Shown: piece after piece, positions 8,045 to 17,971 of the stretch
Numbering within the stretch: the first letter of the stretch is position 1
Layout of the letters: every line of letters starts with the position of its first letter
Source: Verrucomicrobiales bacterium
GTDB lineage: Bacteria > Verrucomicrobiota > Verrucomicrobiia > Verrucomicrobiales > DEV007
Direction: 5' to 3'
NCBI GenBank assembly: GCA_002698785.1
Contig: PAAG01000059.1
Span: 1-64,000 of the forward strand
Length of the DNA: 64,000 bases
The notes under the pieces: generated by a model
Told to the model about the DNA's origin: nothing
What the model saw: the letters and a program-made list of their open reading frames with translations, nothing else
Database searches by the model: none
Program-made: the position numbers and the translations under genes

Positions 8045-9205
8045 ATGTTTCGCATTGCCATCATTTCAAGCGTACCGCCAGATCCAAACAGGATTGCCGG
8101 CGCGTTGATTCTCTGCCGCTGGCTGGACCACCCTCAAATTGATTGGACCTACCTTGAGCCGCCAGCCAAACCTAAAAGTTTGTTTTGGCATGGACTTGAG
8201 CGGTTGAGTCGCACGCGACTCCATAGAGTTTTTGGTCCCGTAAAGCTCTTCTACGAACAGAACAAACTTGCTGTTTACCTGAGAAACAATGCCTTCTTCC
8301 GCTACTGTGCAAAAAATGTTCGCGAGCATGCACCGGACACGATCCTGAGTATCGCTCACGGCCCGTTTTACAAGATAGCCCATCGCGTGAGCAAGTACAC
8401 AGGAACTCCGCTCATCCTCCTTGCCCAGGATTGGTGGCCTGCCTTCCCTAAAGTGAATCCAAAATATCGGGAGAAAGAAGAACGTGATTTCATCTCTATT
8501 TGCGGGGACAGCGATGCCACAATCGCTGTTTCGGAAGGAATGTTCGAAGCGCTGGGTAAGCCTGAAAATACCGAAGTTCTTCACGACCTCCCGTCTGAAG
8601 TCTCGCAAGACGTAGTCCAGACATTCGAGGCATCCGCGCATCCCTTAAGGATTATTTATGCGGGCAACATTTCCACTTACGGCCCCATGGTGGAACAGGC
8701 GGCACGGTCCTGCATGGATAGTACATCGGTTCGTCTGGAAATTTATGGTCGCGAGCCAATCCGATGGTCAGAGGGAACAGAAGAACAATTCAGACGAGAT
8801 GGTATCTACCGCGGTTTTGTTTCCCCCGGTGATTTTCCGAAAGTGGCAGCAGACTATGATTTCGTACTGGCAATCATGTCCTTCGCACCGGAACTGCGAC
8901 AGCGGATGAGGACCTGCTTTCTTTCGAAAATCATCGAACTGGCGCAGTTGGGAAAACCGATTGTAATCTGGGGGCCGGAAGATGGTTCTGCTGCTGTATG
9001 GGCACGCAAGTCTGCCGCAGCACTTTGTGTTACTGATGAGTCTCCTGAAGCACTTCGCGTTGCTCTTGAGCATCTTGCAAATGACAAAGATGAGCAGGTC
9101 AGGTTGGCCAATGCTATCAAGGAATCAGCAGCCAATGAGTTCAATCCATTGAAAATTCGCCAGAAATTCATGAGCATCCTGAAGCGGGTTGTCGCGAGCA
9201 AATAG
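8045..9205 (+). CDS. Glycosyltransferase, GT4-like
   Basis: Predicted GT-B fold sugar transferase of 386 residues working at the cytoplasmic face. The N-terminus (MFRIAIISSVPPDPNRIAG) and the central LRIIYAGNISTYGPMVEQAA, which opens the nucleotide-sugar-binding half, are typical. The C-terminal half has LSKIIELAQLGKPIVIWGPEDGSA in place of the classical E-x7-E block, so it is a divergent member. Donor and acceptor cannot be read from sequence. It is spaced 22 bp from the methyltransferase and 15 bp from the next transferase, consistent with one operon. Confidence 0.75.
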   Translation: MFRIAIISSVPPDPNRIAGALILCRWLDHPQIDWTYLEPPAKPKSLFWHGLERLSRTRLHRVFGPVKLFYEQNKLAVYLRNNAFFRYCAKNVREHAPDTILSIAHGPFYKIAHRVSKYTGTPLILLAQDWWPAFPKVNPKYREKEERDFISICGDSDATIAVSEGMFEALGKPENTEVLHDLPSEVSQDVVQTFEASAHPLRIIYAGNISTYGPMVEQAARSCMDSTSVRLEIYGREPIRWSEGTEEQFRRDGIYRGFVSPGDFPKVAADYDFVLAIMSFAPELRQRMRTCFLSKIIELAQLGKPIVIWGPEDGSAAVWARKSAAALCVTDESPEALRVALEHLANDKDEQVRLANAIKESAANEFNPLKIRQKFMSILKRVVASK

Positions 9206-9220
9206 TACTGCCACTGTCTT

Positions 9221-10357
9221 TTGAAAGATCAATTCTTATTCGTTGTCGTAAAGCACACAAGAAGTCTCGGAGCAAGTGAAGATCTTGTTGTGGCTGCGGC
9301 TGAGAGAATGGCCACCAGCGGAAATGCACCAGCCTTCTGGTTTAATTTCCGCCCGCCCGAAACAGACTTGAGAATCAAGCGCCTGCGGGCTGCGAAATGT
9401 CAGATTCATTTCCACGATTGGAATGATCCCTTGCTGCGAATCCGTCGCCGATTTTCCTGCTCTGCGGACCGGACAGCCATCGAATCTTCTCTGCGCTCTA
9501 CTATAAGAACAGAGAGGCCCACTCACATCGTCCTGAATCAGGGAGGGAACAGTGATGCATCAGTCGAAGCCCCAATATTACAACAGGAGAACGTTCCTTA
9601 CTCAGTCCTATGCCATGCCGCAACGGAGTCGAGCTGGCCAGGTCCGGATTTTCTCCCTGCGATGCGTGCAATTTTCTCTGGTGCTATGCAGTGCCTGTTT
9701 GTCTCGGAGTGGATCTGGCAACTAACAGAAGTCCAAGTGGGAATGAAGTTCGACAATGCCACAGTGGTTTACAACCCATGCAAGTTTTCCACCATTCAGT
9801 CCTCGCCCTGGCCCCCTACAAACACTGCATTTAGCCTCGCAGCTGTTTCAAGAATCGAAAATAAGCAAAAAGGACACGACCTAATTTTGCGAACACTTGC
9901 TTTGCCAGAATGGCGGGCGCGTCCACTCAATGTCACATTCTACGGTGAAGGCCCTCATAGAAAGACACTGGAATCCTATTCCGACGCAATTGAACTGGAT
10001 TCCATTCACTTTGCGGGGCATGTCGAAGACATTAGAGCCATCTGGCACAGACACCACGGTTTCATTCAAGCATCCCGCTACGAAGGCTACGGTCTTTCCC
10101 TGCTTGAGGCCATGTTTTGCGAGCGCATGGCGATCACCACGCCGATCCCAGCCGCAAGAGAGTTTATGTCTGAAGGTGAAACCGGATTTCTTGCACGAGC
10201 TGCATCTGTAGAGGAAATGTCTAAGGCGCTCGACCGCGCGTGGAAACATCGCACTCGCTGGCAGGAAATGGGCGCTGCTGCTGCAATCCGAGTTGAGGCC
10301 GATTACCCCAAGGATCCGGTCGCAGAGTTTATGACCTTAACCCGGAGTTTTCATTAG
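9221..10357 (+). CDS. Glycosyltransferase family 4
   Basis: A 378-residue GT-B transferase. The N-terminal SLGASEDLVVAAAERMA is the acceptor-side Rossmann helix. The C-terminal donor site reads ASRYEGYGLSLLEAM, with Glu-x7-Glu spacing between EGYG and LLEA, followed by ERMAITTPIPAAREFM. Translation appears to start at a TTG (9221), with no good ATG nearby. Only one base separates it from the next gene, implying coupling. Sugar specificity is unknown. Confidence 0.85.
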   Translation: MKDQFLFVVVKHTRSLGASEDLVVAAAERMATSGNAPAFWFNFRPPETDLRIKRLRAAKCQIHFHDWNDPLLRIRRRFSCSADRTAIESSLRSTIRTERPTHIVLNQGGNSDASVEAPILQQENVPYSVLCHAATESSWPGPDFLPAMRAIFSGAMQCLFVSEWIWQLTEVQVGMKFDNATVVYNPCKFSTIQSSPWPPTNTAFSLAAVSRIENKQKGHDLILRTLALPEWRARPLNVTFYGEGPHRKTLESYSDAIELDSIHFAGHVEDIRAIWHRHHGFIQASRYEGYGLSLLEAMFCERMAITTPIPAAREFMSEGETGFLARAASVEEMSKALDRAWKHRTRWQEMGAAAAIRVEADYPKDPVAEFMTLTRSFH

Positions 10358-10358
10358 T

Positions 10359-11729
10359 TTGAGAATTCTTATCATTTCGTCCGGGTTACGACCTGAAAGG
10401 TTTGGAGGGCTTCCTTCGCACGTTGAAGATTTGGTAAGGGCATTGGCTGAAACAGGCAAAGAAGTTGCTTACCTGAACGTGGGGGCAAAATCTAAATGGC
10501 CGAAAACAAGCGTTTGGAAACGCAATGACCTACCCTGCCCTGCATGGAATCTTTCCAGTGAATTTTCCTATAGTCAATATTGGACCGGCACAATCCGACC
10601 GCTCTCACAAATTCGAGTCACTCCGGCATATCGCAGGGCTTTCTCCTCTATCGTCGCGGAGTTTCGTCCAGATATTGTGCATATTCACGAGCTTACCAGC
10701 TTTCCACTCGCGATGATAGACGAATTGAGACAGAAAGCGATCAAGACGATCTTTTCGGCTGCCGATTTTTATGTGTTGTGCCCAACAAGTAAGTTATTCA
10801 GGCCTGACCATTCATTTTGCGACAAAACTCCCGAACAGCTTGATTGCCATAATTGCAGCAAGGAGGCTCGGTGTGCTCGAGCCATCCAATGGAATTATGC
10901 AAACGATCAATGGTTAAATAGATTGGTTCGAATAAGAAATCTCGGCAGGCGTATCATTCGAAAAATCGAAAAACTCTTGTGTAAACCCGCTCCTCCACAA
11001 CTATATATTGAACGTAGGCAGGCTTTCGAAATCTTGTTCCGTAATGTTGATGTCGTCCTGACTACATCCCGGGCGCAAGAGCGTATTTTCAAAGAACGCA
11101 CTCAAGGTTGGAACATTCGATTTCTTCAGCGTTCCAGAAACACAATAAAAGCCGAGGTTCCCGAACCTCGCACCGAAACAAGATCAAAAGACAAACTGGT
11201 TTTCCTCGCTCTCAACATCGTCAACCCGGCGAAAGGCCTTTCTTTACTCGAGGAGGCGTTTGACGCAGTTCATAAGGACCATCCCGAAGTCGAATTACAC
11301 ATTTACGGATTGTCGGAAGGAACTGCTCCAGGCATCAAGTATTTCGGTCCATATGATGACAGCCAACTCGACTCAATCATTGGTTCCGCAGACTTCGGAA
11401 TCTTGCCCTCTATCTGGCCTGAGGCATTCGGCTATGTAGGTCCCGAAATGCTTTCGAGGGGTCTTCCAGTAATTGCCAGCAAAATTGGGGCAATGCCAGA
11501 TTATGTGATAGACGAGGAAAACGGCATGCTGTTCGACCCCAAGATTCCTGAAGCACTTGAAAGCGTCTTCTTTCGAATTTCCAAAGATGCCGAATTGCGA
11601 AAAAAGCTCTGGCAAGGAGCTGCTTACGGAGAGCGCCAGTATTTGGACATGGATCAGCACCTAAATAAATTGCTGCAAATCTACAATAGCATTCCCACAA
11701 ACAATCCGCTGGCTTCAGAGCCAAGATGA
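10359..11729 (+). CDS. Glycosyltransferase family 4 with Cys-rich insertion
   Basis: A 456-residue GT-B enzyme. It opens LRILIISSGLRPERFGGLPSHVEDL, the GG-x-x-x-H-V signature of GT4 acceptor domains, at a TTG start. A Cys-rich insertion lies about residues 147-172 (CPTSKLF...CDKTPEQLDCHNC...ARC) and may bind a metal; similar insertions occur in some GT4 subfamilies. The donor domain has LPSIWPEAFGYVGPEMLSRGLPVIAS. The stop overlaps the next start by 4 bp. Acceptor and donor are not determinable. Confidence 0.83.
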   Translation: MRILIISSGLRPERFGGLPSHVEDLVRALAETGKEVAYLNVGAKSKWPKTSVWKRNDLPCPAWNLSSEFSYSQYWTGTIRPLSQIRVTPAYRRAFSSIVAEFRPDIVHIHELTSFPLAMIDELRQKAIKTIFSAADFYVLCPTSKLFRPDHSFCDKTPEQLDCHNCSKEARCARAIQWNYANDQWLNRLVRIRNLGRRIIRKIEKLLCKPAPPQLYIERRQAFEILFRNVDVVLTTSRAQERIFKERTQGWNIRFLQRSRNTIKAEVPEPRTETRSKDKLVFLALNIVNPAKGLSLLEEAFDAVHKDHPEVELHIYGLSEGTAPGIKYFGPYDDSQLDSIIGSADFGILPSIWPEAFGYVGPEMLSRGLPVIASKIGAMPDYVIDEENGMLFDPKIPEALESVFFRISKDAELRKKLWQGAAYGERQYLDMDQHLNKLLQIYNSIPTNNPLASEPR

Positions 11730-13621
11730 GCATGAGCTATAGACCTGAAATCGATGGATTGCGCAGTGTAGCAGTCTTTGCTGTACTCATATTCCATCTG
11801 GAGAAGGATTGGCTCCCTGGGGGATTTCTCGGAGTTGATGTGTTCTTTACGATATCGGGGTACCTTATCACTGCAATCATCTTGCGGGAATGCGAGCAGG
11901 GCTCTTTCAGTTTAAAGAATTTTTGGCTACGTCGCATAAAGCGACTGTTTCCGGCATTGGTATTCATGGTAGGCAGCGTTCTACTTGCTGGCTTTTTTTT
12001 ATTGATTCGCCCCGAGAGATTTGAACTCCCATGGCAGGCTACTTCGAGTCTATTTTCGTTCGCGAATATTTATTTCTGGAGAACTACTGGAGGCTACTGG
12101 ACTCAAAGCTCTGAATCGAATCCATTGCTTCACACCTGGTCACTGTCGCTTGAGGAGCAGTTTTATTTGTGTTTCCCAATCATCCTAATCATCCTACGAC
12201 GTTTTGGAGTCAAAGCTCAATTCACCGCTACTGTAATTCTCACAGCAGCCAGTTTAGCGCTGTCTATCTTGGCCACCCCTGCCTTTCGCAGCGCATCATT
12301 CTATCTACTTCCACCCCGAATGTGGGAACTACTTCTAGGTGCGCTTTTGGCATTTCTTCACATTAAGACGAAGCACACCTCATCTAGGTCCTCAAGCATA
12401 TCGCGATTCCTTCCTGATCTTGGCCTCGCACTAATCATATTCTCGTTTTTTGCAATTCCGAACGACGAATCCTTTCCCGGCTGGAAACCTTTGCTGCCCT
12501 GTGCCGGAACCTTACTGCTATTGAACTCAAACACAGAGAAATCTTGCCCATCGCTCACATTATTAAGTAAAACGTTTTTCGTATTCTCAGGTAAGATGTC
12601 ATATTCCCTATACCTCTGGCATTGGCCTATATATGTCTTTCTTCCTTTCACCGGGCACACTAGTGTTCTCGTCAAACTATCGCTAACAGTCCTATTTGCG
12701 CTAATCAGTTATTTCTTCGTCGAGAGACCCTTACGGTATGGTTCGCCGCGTTCTACCCTGGGGTGGATGGCTATTCCCGGATTTGCCGCTATTGCATTCA
12801 GCTTGCTCGCCACGAGCCCAGTATCCCCCCTTCTGCGTAATTTTGGCAATTTGGACACCGAAGAATCTTTAACTCGCGGTCGTGAGTATGAGGCTCTTGA
12901 TCAGTTGAGGCGGCATGGCGAGGGTGTGTTTGTCGGAAACCCGGATCATCGTCCTCTAATTTGCCTCTATGGCTCTTCGCACGCACGTGTCTTAGGTGAG
13001 CCAATCCGTGCATATTCAGAGTCACAACATTTCAGTTTTTTATCTCTCGCGACAAGCAATCTCGGGATTACGGCTTTACCCCGCACAGAGGTGCCGGACG
13101 CCAATGAAGTGAACTCAGTCCGTCTTCAAATCATAAAAGATCTTCATCCAGACATAGTGATTGTTGCGGGGATGTGGTCCGGAGAGATTCGCCGAAATGA
13201 TTTCGAAACGGTCCTCACCGACTCCTTGATCAAGATTGCAAATTTCAGTGATAAGGTCTTCGTTCTCGCACAAGTACCAATGATTGATGTTCCCCGGGAA
13301 TATCACAATGATCTACGAAAATACATAATTTCAAAGCAATTCAGTGGTGCCTCTCTTCGAGTAACGCCTCACCCGGATGTCATCGCGGCAAACAATTCGG
13401 TAAGTGGCGCAATCGACAGGCTCAACCGTGCCGATGTTATCTTTCTCGACACCATGTCTCCTTTACTGGAACAAACCACAGTACGATTGGTCGAACAGAG
13501 TCGCTTTTTATACTCCGACTACCATCATGTCAACAATGATGGGGCTAGTTTACTTTTCGAAGCCGTCCTTCGCGATGCAATCGATACCGAAGTGACAGCG
13601 GGTCCACTTGTGAAGGATTGA
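11726..13621 (+). CDS. Acyltransferase-3 family O-acetylase with SGNH domain (OafA-like)
   Basis: Integral membrane O-acyltransferase of 631 residues that probably acetylates the glycan. The N-terminal module (about 1-370) begins YRPEIDGLRSVAVFAVLIFH, and the LGVDVFFTISGYLIT and LHTWSLSLEEQFYL motifs are diagnostic of acyltransferase family 3. The C-terminal periplasmic SGNH-type domain shows LYGSSHARVLGE (block I) and SDYHHVNNDG (Asp/His block V). This two-domain layout matches OafA and related enzymes. A T8 run (11993-12000) lies in the coding sequence. The ATG overlaps the upstream stop, and the next gene follows after 3 bp. Confidence 0.92.
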   Translation: MSMSYRPEIDGLRSVAVFAVLIFHLEKDWLPGGFLGVDVFFTISGYLITAIILRECEQGSFSLKNFWLRRIKRLFPALVFMVGSVLLAGFFLLIRPERFELPWQATSSLFSFANIYFWRTTGGYWTQSSESNPLLHTWSLSLEEQFYLCFPIILIILRRFGVKAQFTATVILTAASLALSILATPAFRSASFYLLPPRMWELLLGALLAFLHIKTKHTSSRSSSISRFLPDLGLALIIFSFFAIPNDESFPGWKPLLPCAGTLLLLNSNTEKSCPSLTLLSKTFFVFSGKMSYSLYLWHWPIYVFLPFTGHTSVLVKLSLTVLFALISYFFVERPLRYGSPRSTLGWMAIPGFAAIAFSLLATSPVSPLLRNFGNLDTEESLTRGREYEALDQLRRHGEGVFVGNPDHRPLICLYGSSHARVLGEPIRAYSESQHFSFLSLATSNLGITALPRTEVPDANEVNSVRLQIIKDLHPDIVIVAGMWSGEIRRNDFETVLTDSLIKIANFSDKVFVLAQVPMIDVPREYHNDLRKYIISKQFSGASLRVTPHPDVIAANNSVSGAIDRLNRADVIFLDTMSPLLEQTTVRLVEQSRFLYSDYHHVNNDGASLLFEAVLRDAIDTEVTAGPLVKD

Positions 13622-13624
13622 GAC

Positions 13625-15592
13625 ATGAAACTCACCACCTACGACATTTGGGACACCTGCCTCACCCGTGCGGTGATCGATCCGAAACATCTTTTCATGG
13701 AAGCCGCATCACGACTCACAGGCAGAAAGGTTTACGAAGACCCGGCGGTCATTGAATTGGCCTCCCGGCGAAGACAAGCGGAAATGAGTGCACGAACGAA
13801 AGCACCCAGTGGAGAATGCACGTTCAAGGAAATCGAAACCGAGCTCGCTCAATTAGTCGGAAATGATACTGCTAGGTCCTTTGCCGAACTCGAACTTCAA
13901 ATGGAGCAAGAATATGTCCGCCCAGTCGAATCGATGCGATCGAGCGTAAAAGAGACTCGATCGCACGGTGGGCAAATTGCATTCATCAGCGACATGTATC
14001 TACCAGCTTCGTTCCTCCAGGCACTTCTGATTCAGCACGGTTTTTCGGAAGGAGGCGATCTAGTATTTGTCTCCAGCGAGTGGCGAGCCAATAAACGCTC
14101 TGGAAGATTATATGATTTGGTGCGGCAGGAACTGGGTGTGAACACCAAAGACTGGAAACACATCGGTGACAAAGCCGGGGCTGACTATCAAGTACCAAAG
14201 CGAAAAGGAATCAGTTCGAAGCACTTTGCTGAAGCGATACATACTCCTGCCGAATACAACGCCATTGAATGCTCTGCAGCATCGGCCCGGGACGGAAGTC
14301 ACTTGGCGGGAGGGATGCGGGCAACTCGCCTTGGGCTTCCCATCAGCACTGACCGCGCTGGGTTACTCGCCAATGTTGTAGCTCCCTGGATATGCGCACT
14401 TGCGGCTCAGATGGTAAAACTGGCTGAAAAACACAACCTCAAGAGATTGTATTTCCTTTCGAGGGACGGAGAAATCCTGATGCGAGTTGCTCAGCGGATC
14501 GCCCCATCCACCCTGGAGTGCCGCTACCTCTACAGCTCACGGCGCGCTTGGTGTTTCCCGGGAATGTTGGCCGACGATAAGGCATCACGAAGATGGTTGG
14601 AAACCTTCGCCGTTAGCCCCAAAAGCATCTTGAACAGCCTTGAATTCCAAGAGGACGAAACGGGCAAAATACTGGATGAGCTCGGTTTGTCAGAAGAGGA
14701 ATCTCTTCAACGAGCTGATCCCATGGAACGTGCCTTTGTGTGGGACCACCTTCGTACAACAGGTCGGATGGAGCAAGTATTGGAACGGGCGAAACGTAGC
14801 CGCGAAGCGTGCCTGGCCTACCTCAAACAGGAAGGGCTTTTCGATACGACCGACTGGGCAGTATGCGATGTTGGTTGGGTACTTAACGGACAAGCTGCGC
14901 TGACACGTCTCCTACGAACACAGGATCCGCAAGCGGTTGCACGTGGCCTTTACTTCATGGTCAACCGGAGGCGCCCACCCCTCAGTGAGACCGGTCCTTT
15001 CCATAGCTGGTTGCTGGACGAAGCTCTACCTTGCGGTTCAGGAGCCATGACCGAAACACTGACTTGGATGAGCGGATTGATCGAGGAATTCTTTCTCTCA
15101 AGCTCGGAACAAAGCGTGAGAGGTTACACGAGTGACGAAGCATCCCAGCAATCCGAGCCAATCTTCACACGGAATACAATTGACCAGACGACCAAGAGAC
15201 ACGCCCAGGAGCTACGTAACGCTGTTGATTTTTTGACCGAAGAATGGGCAGCTAGACTGCGCGAGCCAGGCTTTGTTCAGCAACTCAGTCAATATTCTTT
15301 GACGGAACTCCTTCGATTCTTGCGAAAGCCCACCAAGGAAGAGGCTGCTGTCGTTGCCTCTCTCAGTCACTCTTCCGAAACCACAAACGCCCGTGAGCAC
15401 GAACAAAAATTGGCTAGAGCTTGGCATATCGGGGATACGTTCCAAATACTCGCTCGCCGTTTTAGGCTGATTGATGCCCGTCGCGTCAAGGAACCCTTAT
15501 GGGCAGCTGGGTGTGATTCCTTAACTACTCCTTTCAACCGATGCGTTCGAAGAATCGCCCTTCAACCGTTACGACGTGTACAGAAAGTGTAG
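13625..15592 (+). CDS. HAD-superfamily protein, predicted hydrolase of the COG5610 type
   Basis: A 655-residue protein with an N-terminal HAD domain (1-205). Motif I is TYDIWDTCLTR with the nucleophile Asp, motif II is FISDMYLP, and the acidic motif is HIGDKAGADYQVP. A second domain starts at about 250 (LKRLYFLSRDGEILMRVAQRI) and contains a conserved-looking CDVGWVLNGQAAL near 415. Proteins of this two-domain type occur in O-antigen clusters, often fused to glycosyltransferases. Their reaction is not established to my knowledge; sugar-phosphate chemistry is a guess. An AAGGA sequence lies at usual Shine-Dalgarno distance from the ATG. Confidence 0.75.
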   Translation: MKLTTYDIWDTCLTRAVIDPKHLFMEAASRLTGRKVYEDPAVIELASRRRQAEMSARTKAPSGECTFKEIETELAQLVGNDTARSFAELELQMEQEYVRPVESMRSSVKETRSHGGQIAFISDMYLPASFLQALLIQHGFSEGGDLVFVSSEWRANKRSGRLYDLVRQELGVNTKDWKHIGDKAGADYQVPKRKGISSKHFAEAIHTPAEYNAIECSAASARDGSHLAGGMRATRLGLPISTDRAGLLANVVAPWICALAAQMVKLAEKHNLKRLYFLSRDGEILMRVAQRIAPSTLECRYLYSSRRAWCFPGMLADDKASRRWLETFAVSPKSILNSLEFQEDETGKILDELGLSEEESLQRADPMERAFVWDHLRTTGRMEQVLERAKRSREACLAYLKQEGLFDTTDWAVCDVGWVLNGQAALTRLLRTQDPQAVARGLYFMVNRRRPPLSETGPFHSWLLDEALPCGSGAMTETLTWMSGLIEEFFLSSSEQSVRGYTSDEASQQSEPIFTRNTIDQTTKRHAQELRNAVDFLTEEWAARLREPGFVQQLSQYSLTELLRFLRKPTKEEAAVVASLSHSSETTNAREHEQKLARAWHIGDTFQILARRFRLIDARRVKEPLWAAGCDSLTTPFNRCVRRIALQPLRRVQKV

Positions 15593-15669
15593 CACGTAAT
15601 CAACCTTCTTTTAAACGGTTGTTTTATACTAATCATCAGAAGCAAGGCGCTTTGAAATCGCCCCTGAAA

Positions 15670-15988
15670 ATGGCCCCTAATAAAGATAAACATCCCAGCC
15701 GGAGACGCATATTACTTAGATCTGTATAGGTATACCGAAATCCATGGAGGAGAAATACCAACATTTAGAAGGGTTGCCCGTAAAATCGCAAGCGCAACCA
15801 TAGTTCTCAGAAATCATATGCCTGCCAACCTCAATTCACGTACTCAATATATTCTCTGCGACGCTGACGATTTAACCAAACTCCTCATAGACCAGGCTTT
15901 CATCGAACATACTAAGTGGCGGGCGTTATTCCGCAAAGCATCAATTCAAAATGAAGCAGTTGATAAAAAAAATCCTACCTCGGATTAG
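15670..15988 (+). pseudogene. Possible small frameshifted gene or fragment
   Basis: Between the HAD gene and the next sulfotransferase-like gene, one frame stays open for 105 codons (15671-15985). It encodes a plausible sequence (INIPAGDAYYLDLYRY..., ...QYILCDADDLTKLLIDQAF). No ATG, GTG or TTG opens it, but an ATG at 15670 would be in frame if one C were missing from the GGCCCC run just after it. This fits a frameshifted or truncated gene. The 3' end overlaps the next start by 38 bp. I recognise no family. It may also be chance, since the region is short. Confidence 0.3.
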
Positions 15989-16796
15989 TTGTATTTCAGA
16001 TGCTAAAAACCCTATGAAGTCGATATTCGTGAGCTTCGGATTGCAGCGCTCTGGTCAACATCTAATGATAGAATGGATTTGCAGAGGATTGCTTCCCGAT
16101 ACCCTCCATTTAAACCACTGTGTATTCTTTCGCGACGGGCTATCATTTAAATTGACCCCATTCAATGGGCGTCGGGTAATCTACTGCAATGAAACAATCG
16201 ATGACTCGGGCGCTCAAGGCCAATCCGACTTCAACAAGAGCCTTCCTTATCCGTCACCGCAGCACCTTTTCTTCTCTCTGGAAGATAGATCTCCCGAGGA
16301 AAATGATGAGAAGGCATTCATCAAATCACATAATCCCTTCCTTGTGTTTTTTTTGCGAGATCCAGCCAACTGGCTGGCGAGCGGTCTTCGCCATGGGCTA
16401 CACGATCCAGAATCTCTGAGAGATAATAAGGAGATATTAAAACTGTATTTAGAGATTGCGTTAAAACACAAGCAACTAAATTCGAAATACATCGACATCA
16501 ATTACAATAGATTTTGTCAGGATATTCAATACCGGTCAAAACTCTCTACTTGCTTCAAACCATTCAATTTTAAACATGCAGAGCACGCCTTGGAAAAAAT
16601 CGCAAAGTTTGGCGGAGGAAGCAGCTTTAGCAATGGCGCAACATCTTCATCCAATACCTTCGACCGATGGAGAGATTATGAGCACGATGAAACCTTTCGC
16701 TCAATACTGAACGATCGCAAACTACTAGAACTCTCACAAAACTACTTCGGAGACATTCCCGCCATATCCTTTTTGAGCAAAGTGACAGAAGACTAA
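15951..16796 (+). CDS. Sulfotransferase-like P-loop protein
   Basis: A 281-residue protein with a PAPS-binding-like loop GLQRSGQHLMIEW (about 30-42) and a downstream VFFLRDPANWLASGLRHG (about 131-148). The latter matches the 3'-phosphate-binding RDPxxxxxS pattern of sulfotransferases. It would transfer sulfate from PAPS to a sugar hydroxyl, giving an anionic glycan typical of marine bacteria. The assignment rests on these two motifs only. Coding sequence is visibly AT-richer than its neighbours and contains A8 (15965-15972) and T8 (16347-16354) runs. It is preceded by the possible gene fragment and followed by 142 bp of non-coding DNA. Confidence 0.65.
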   Translation: MKQLIKKILPRISCISDAKNPMKSIFVSFGLQRSGQHLMIEWICRGLLPDTLHLNHCVFFRDGLSFKLTPFNGRRVIYCNETIDDSGAQGQSDFNKSLPYPSPQHLFFSLEDRSPEENDEKAFIKSHNPFLVFFLRDPANWLASGLRHGLHDPESLRDNKEILKLYLEIALKHKQLNSKYIDINYNRFCQDIQYRSKLSTCFKPFNFKHAEHALEKIAKFGGGSSFSNGATSSSNTFDRWRDYEHDETFRSILNDRKLLELSQNYFGDIPAISFLSKVTED

Positions 16797-16938
16797 AACC
16801 AAAGAAAAATAGTCTCGGGAAGCAAACCATTCATTGCTTCAAGGCCCAAAAACAACACTAGCAACCAAAAATCCGCATTCTGTAAGGGTCGCCCTAAATG
16901 CCATTCACACCAGATATGCACCATGACGCGAACACCGA

Positions 16939-17907
16939 TTGCCCTACGTCCTTGGCGAACGGATTGTTAGGGGCCTACATCCCGAATTGCCGAGTGAAAT
17001 CAATGAGCTCAGCCTCAGATTTTTGTCGGACGACGATATACTAATCATGAACTGCTGCAAATCCGGTGAGCACAGAAGAAGCGGGAGGAATCGGATCGAT
17101 CTTTCAATGGTAGTGAATTGCTATTTTGATAAAGAATCGGCAGCACTCGACGACCTGCTGAATCTCTACGCTTCCTATGACCCCATGCTTCTAGACAGGC
17201 TTCAGTTGGTGATTGTAGATGACGGCTCGCCCTTGAAAATCACACCTGAGAAGCTCCCACTCAATCTGGCATTTTTGAGAATAATGGAGAACATTCCCTG
17301 GAATCAGGGTGGCGCACGAAACCTGGGCGTTGTGTATGCACCATCGGAAAAAATTATCATGACTGACCTCGATCACTACTTTACGGAATCAGCACTGTTT
17401 GGCATGTTGGACAGAAAGGTGCCTCGCAAGGTAATTTACAAGATGCCCCGATATCGCGAAGAACAACTCGTGAGGCATCATCCTAATACATTTCTGCTAT
17501 GCAGATCTCGATTTCTTGAGCTGTTTGGCTATGATGAGGAATTTAGTGGCAATTACGGATGCGATGATGCCATGTTTGTGAATTGGCAATACATGATGGG
17601 TACGAGTTTTCGATGGCTCCCTGAAAAATGTGCCGTGCGTCTCCGCGATTTCGACGTGGAAAGGGAGACTCATTCTCTTGTGCGCGACCGGGAGCAAAAT
17701 CTTGAACTTTTGAATTTGCGCACCAAGGCGTTGCGTGAATACGGCCCCGGTGCAGGCCACAGCCGCAAATTTTTGTCATTTAATTGGGAAACTGTAACGA
17801 GCTCACACAGATCGACTATCAATCAGAACACCCCCACCAGTTTTTGGTGGCGTTTCCGTTTGCAAGTGCTAGGACGTCTCAATCGACGTAGCAACCGATA
17901 TACGTAG
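16939..17907 (+). CDS. Glycosyltransferase family 2-like (GT-A)
   Basis: A 322-residue protein with a GT-A core: SMVVNCYFDKES at the first strand, LVIVDDGSP (about 90-98), NQGGARNLGVVYA, then IIMTDLDHYF as the DxD-like metal site, and GNYGCDDAMFVNW as the distal acidic motif. These are the landmarks of family 2-type inverting transferases. The start is uncertain. The TTG at 16939 is the first candidate after an in-frame stop; an ATG at 17047 is possible but would shorten the N-terminus by 36 residues. Flanking gaps of 142 and 64 bp leave operon membership likely but unproven. Confidence 0.78.
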   Translation: MPYVLGERIVRGLHPELPSEINELSLRFLSDDDILIMNCCKSGEHRRSGRNRIDLSMVVNCYFDKESAALDDLLNLYASYDPMLLDRLQLVIVDDGSPLKITPEKLPLNLAFLRIMENIPWNQGGARNLGVVYAPSEKIIMTDLDHYFTESALFGMLDRKVPRKVIYKMPRYREEQLVRHHPNTFLLCRSRFLELFGYDEEFSGNYGCDDAMFVNWQYMMGTSFRWLPEKCAVRLRDFDVERETHSLVRDREQNLELLNLRTKALREYGPGAGHSRKFLSFNWETVTSSHRSTINQNTPTSFWWRFRLQVLGRLNRRSNRYT

Positions 17908-17971
17908 TGACCTAATGAGTTGACGAGATGAAGATGCATCTTAATACGCACTTTTCGCAAATCCGGCTGAA

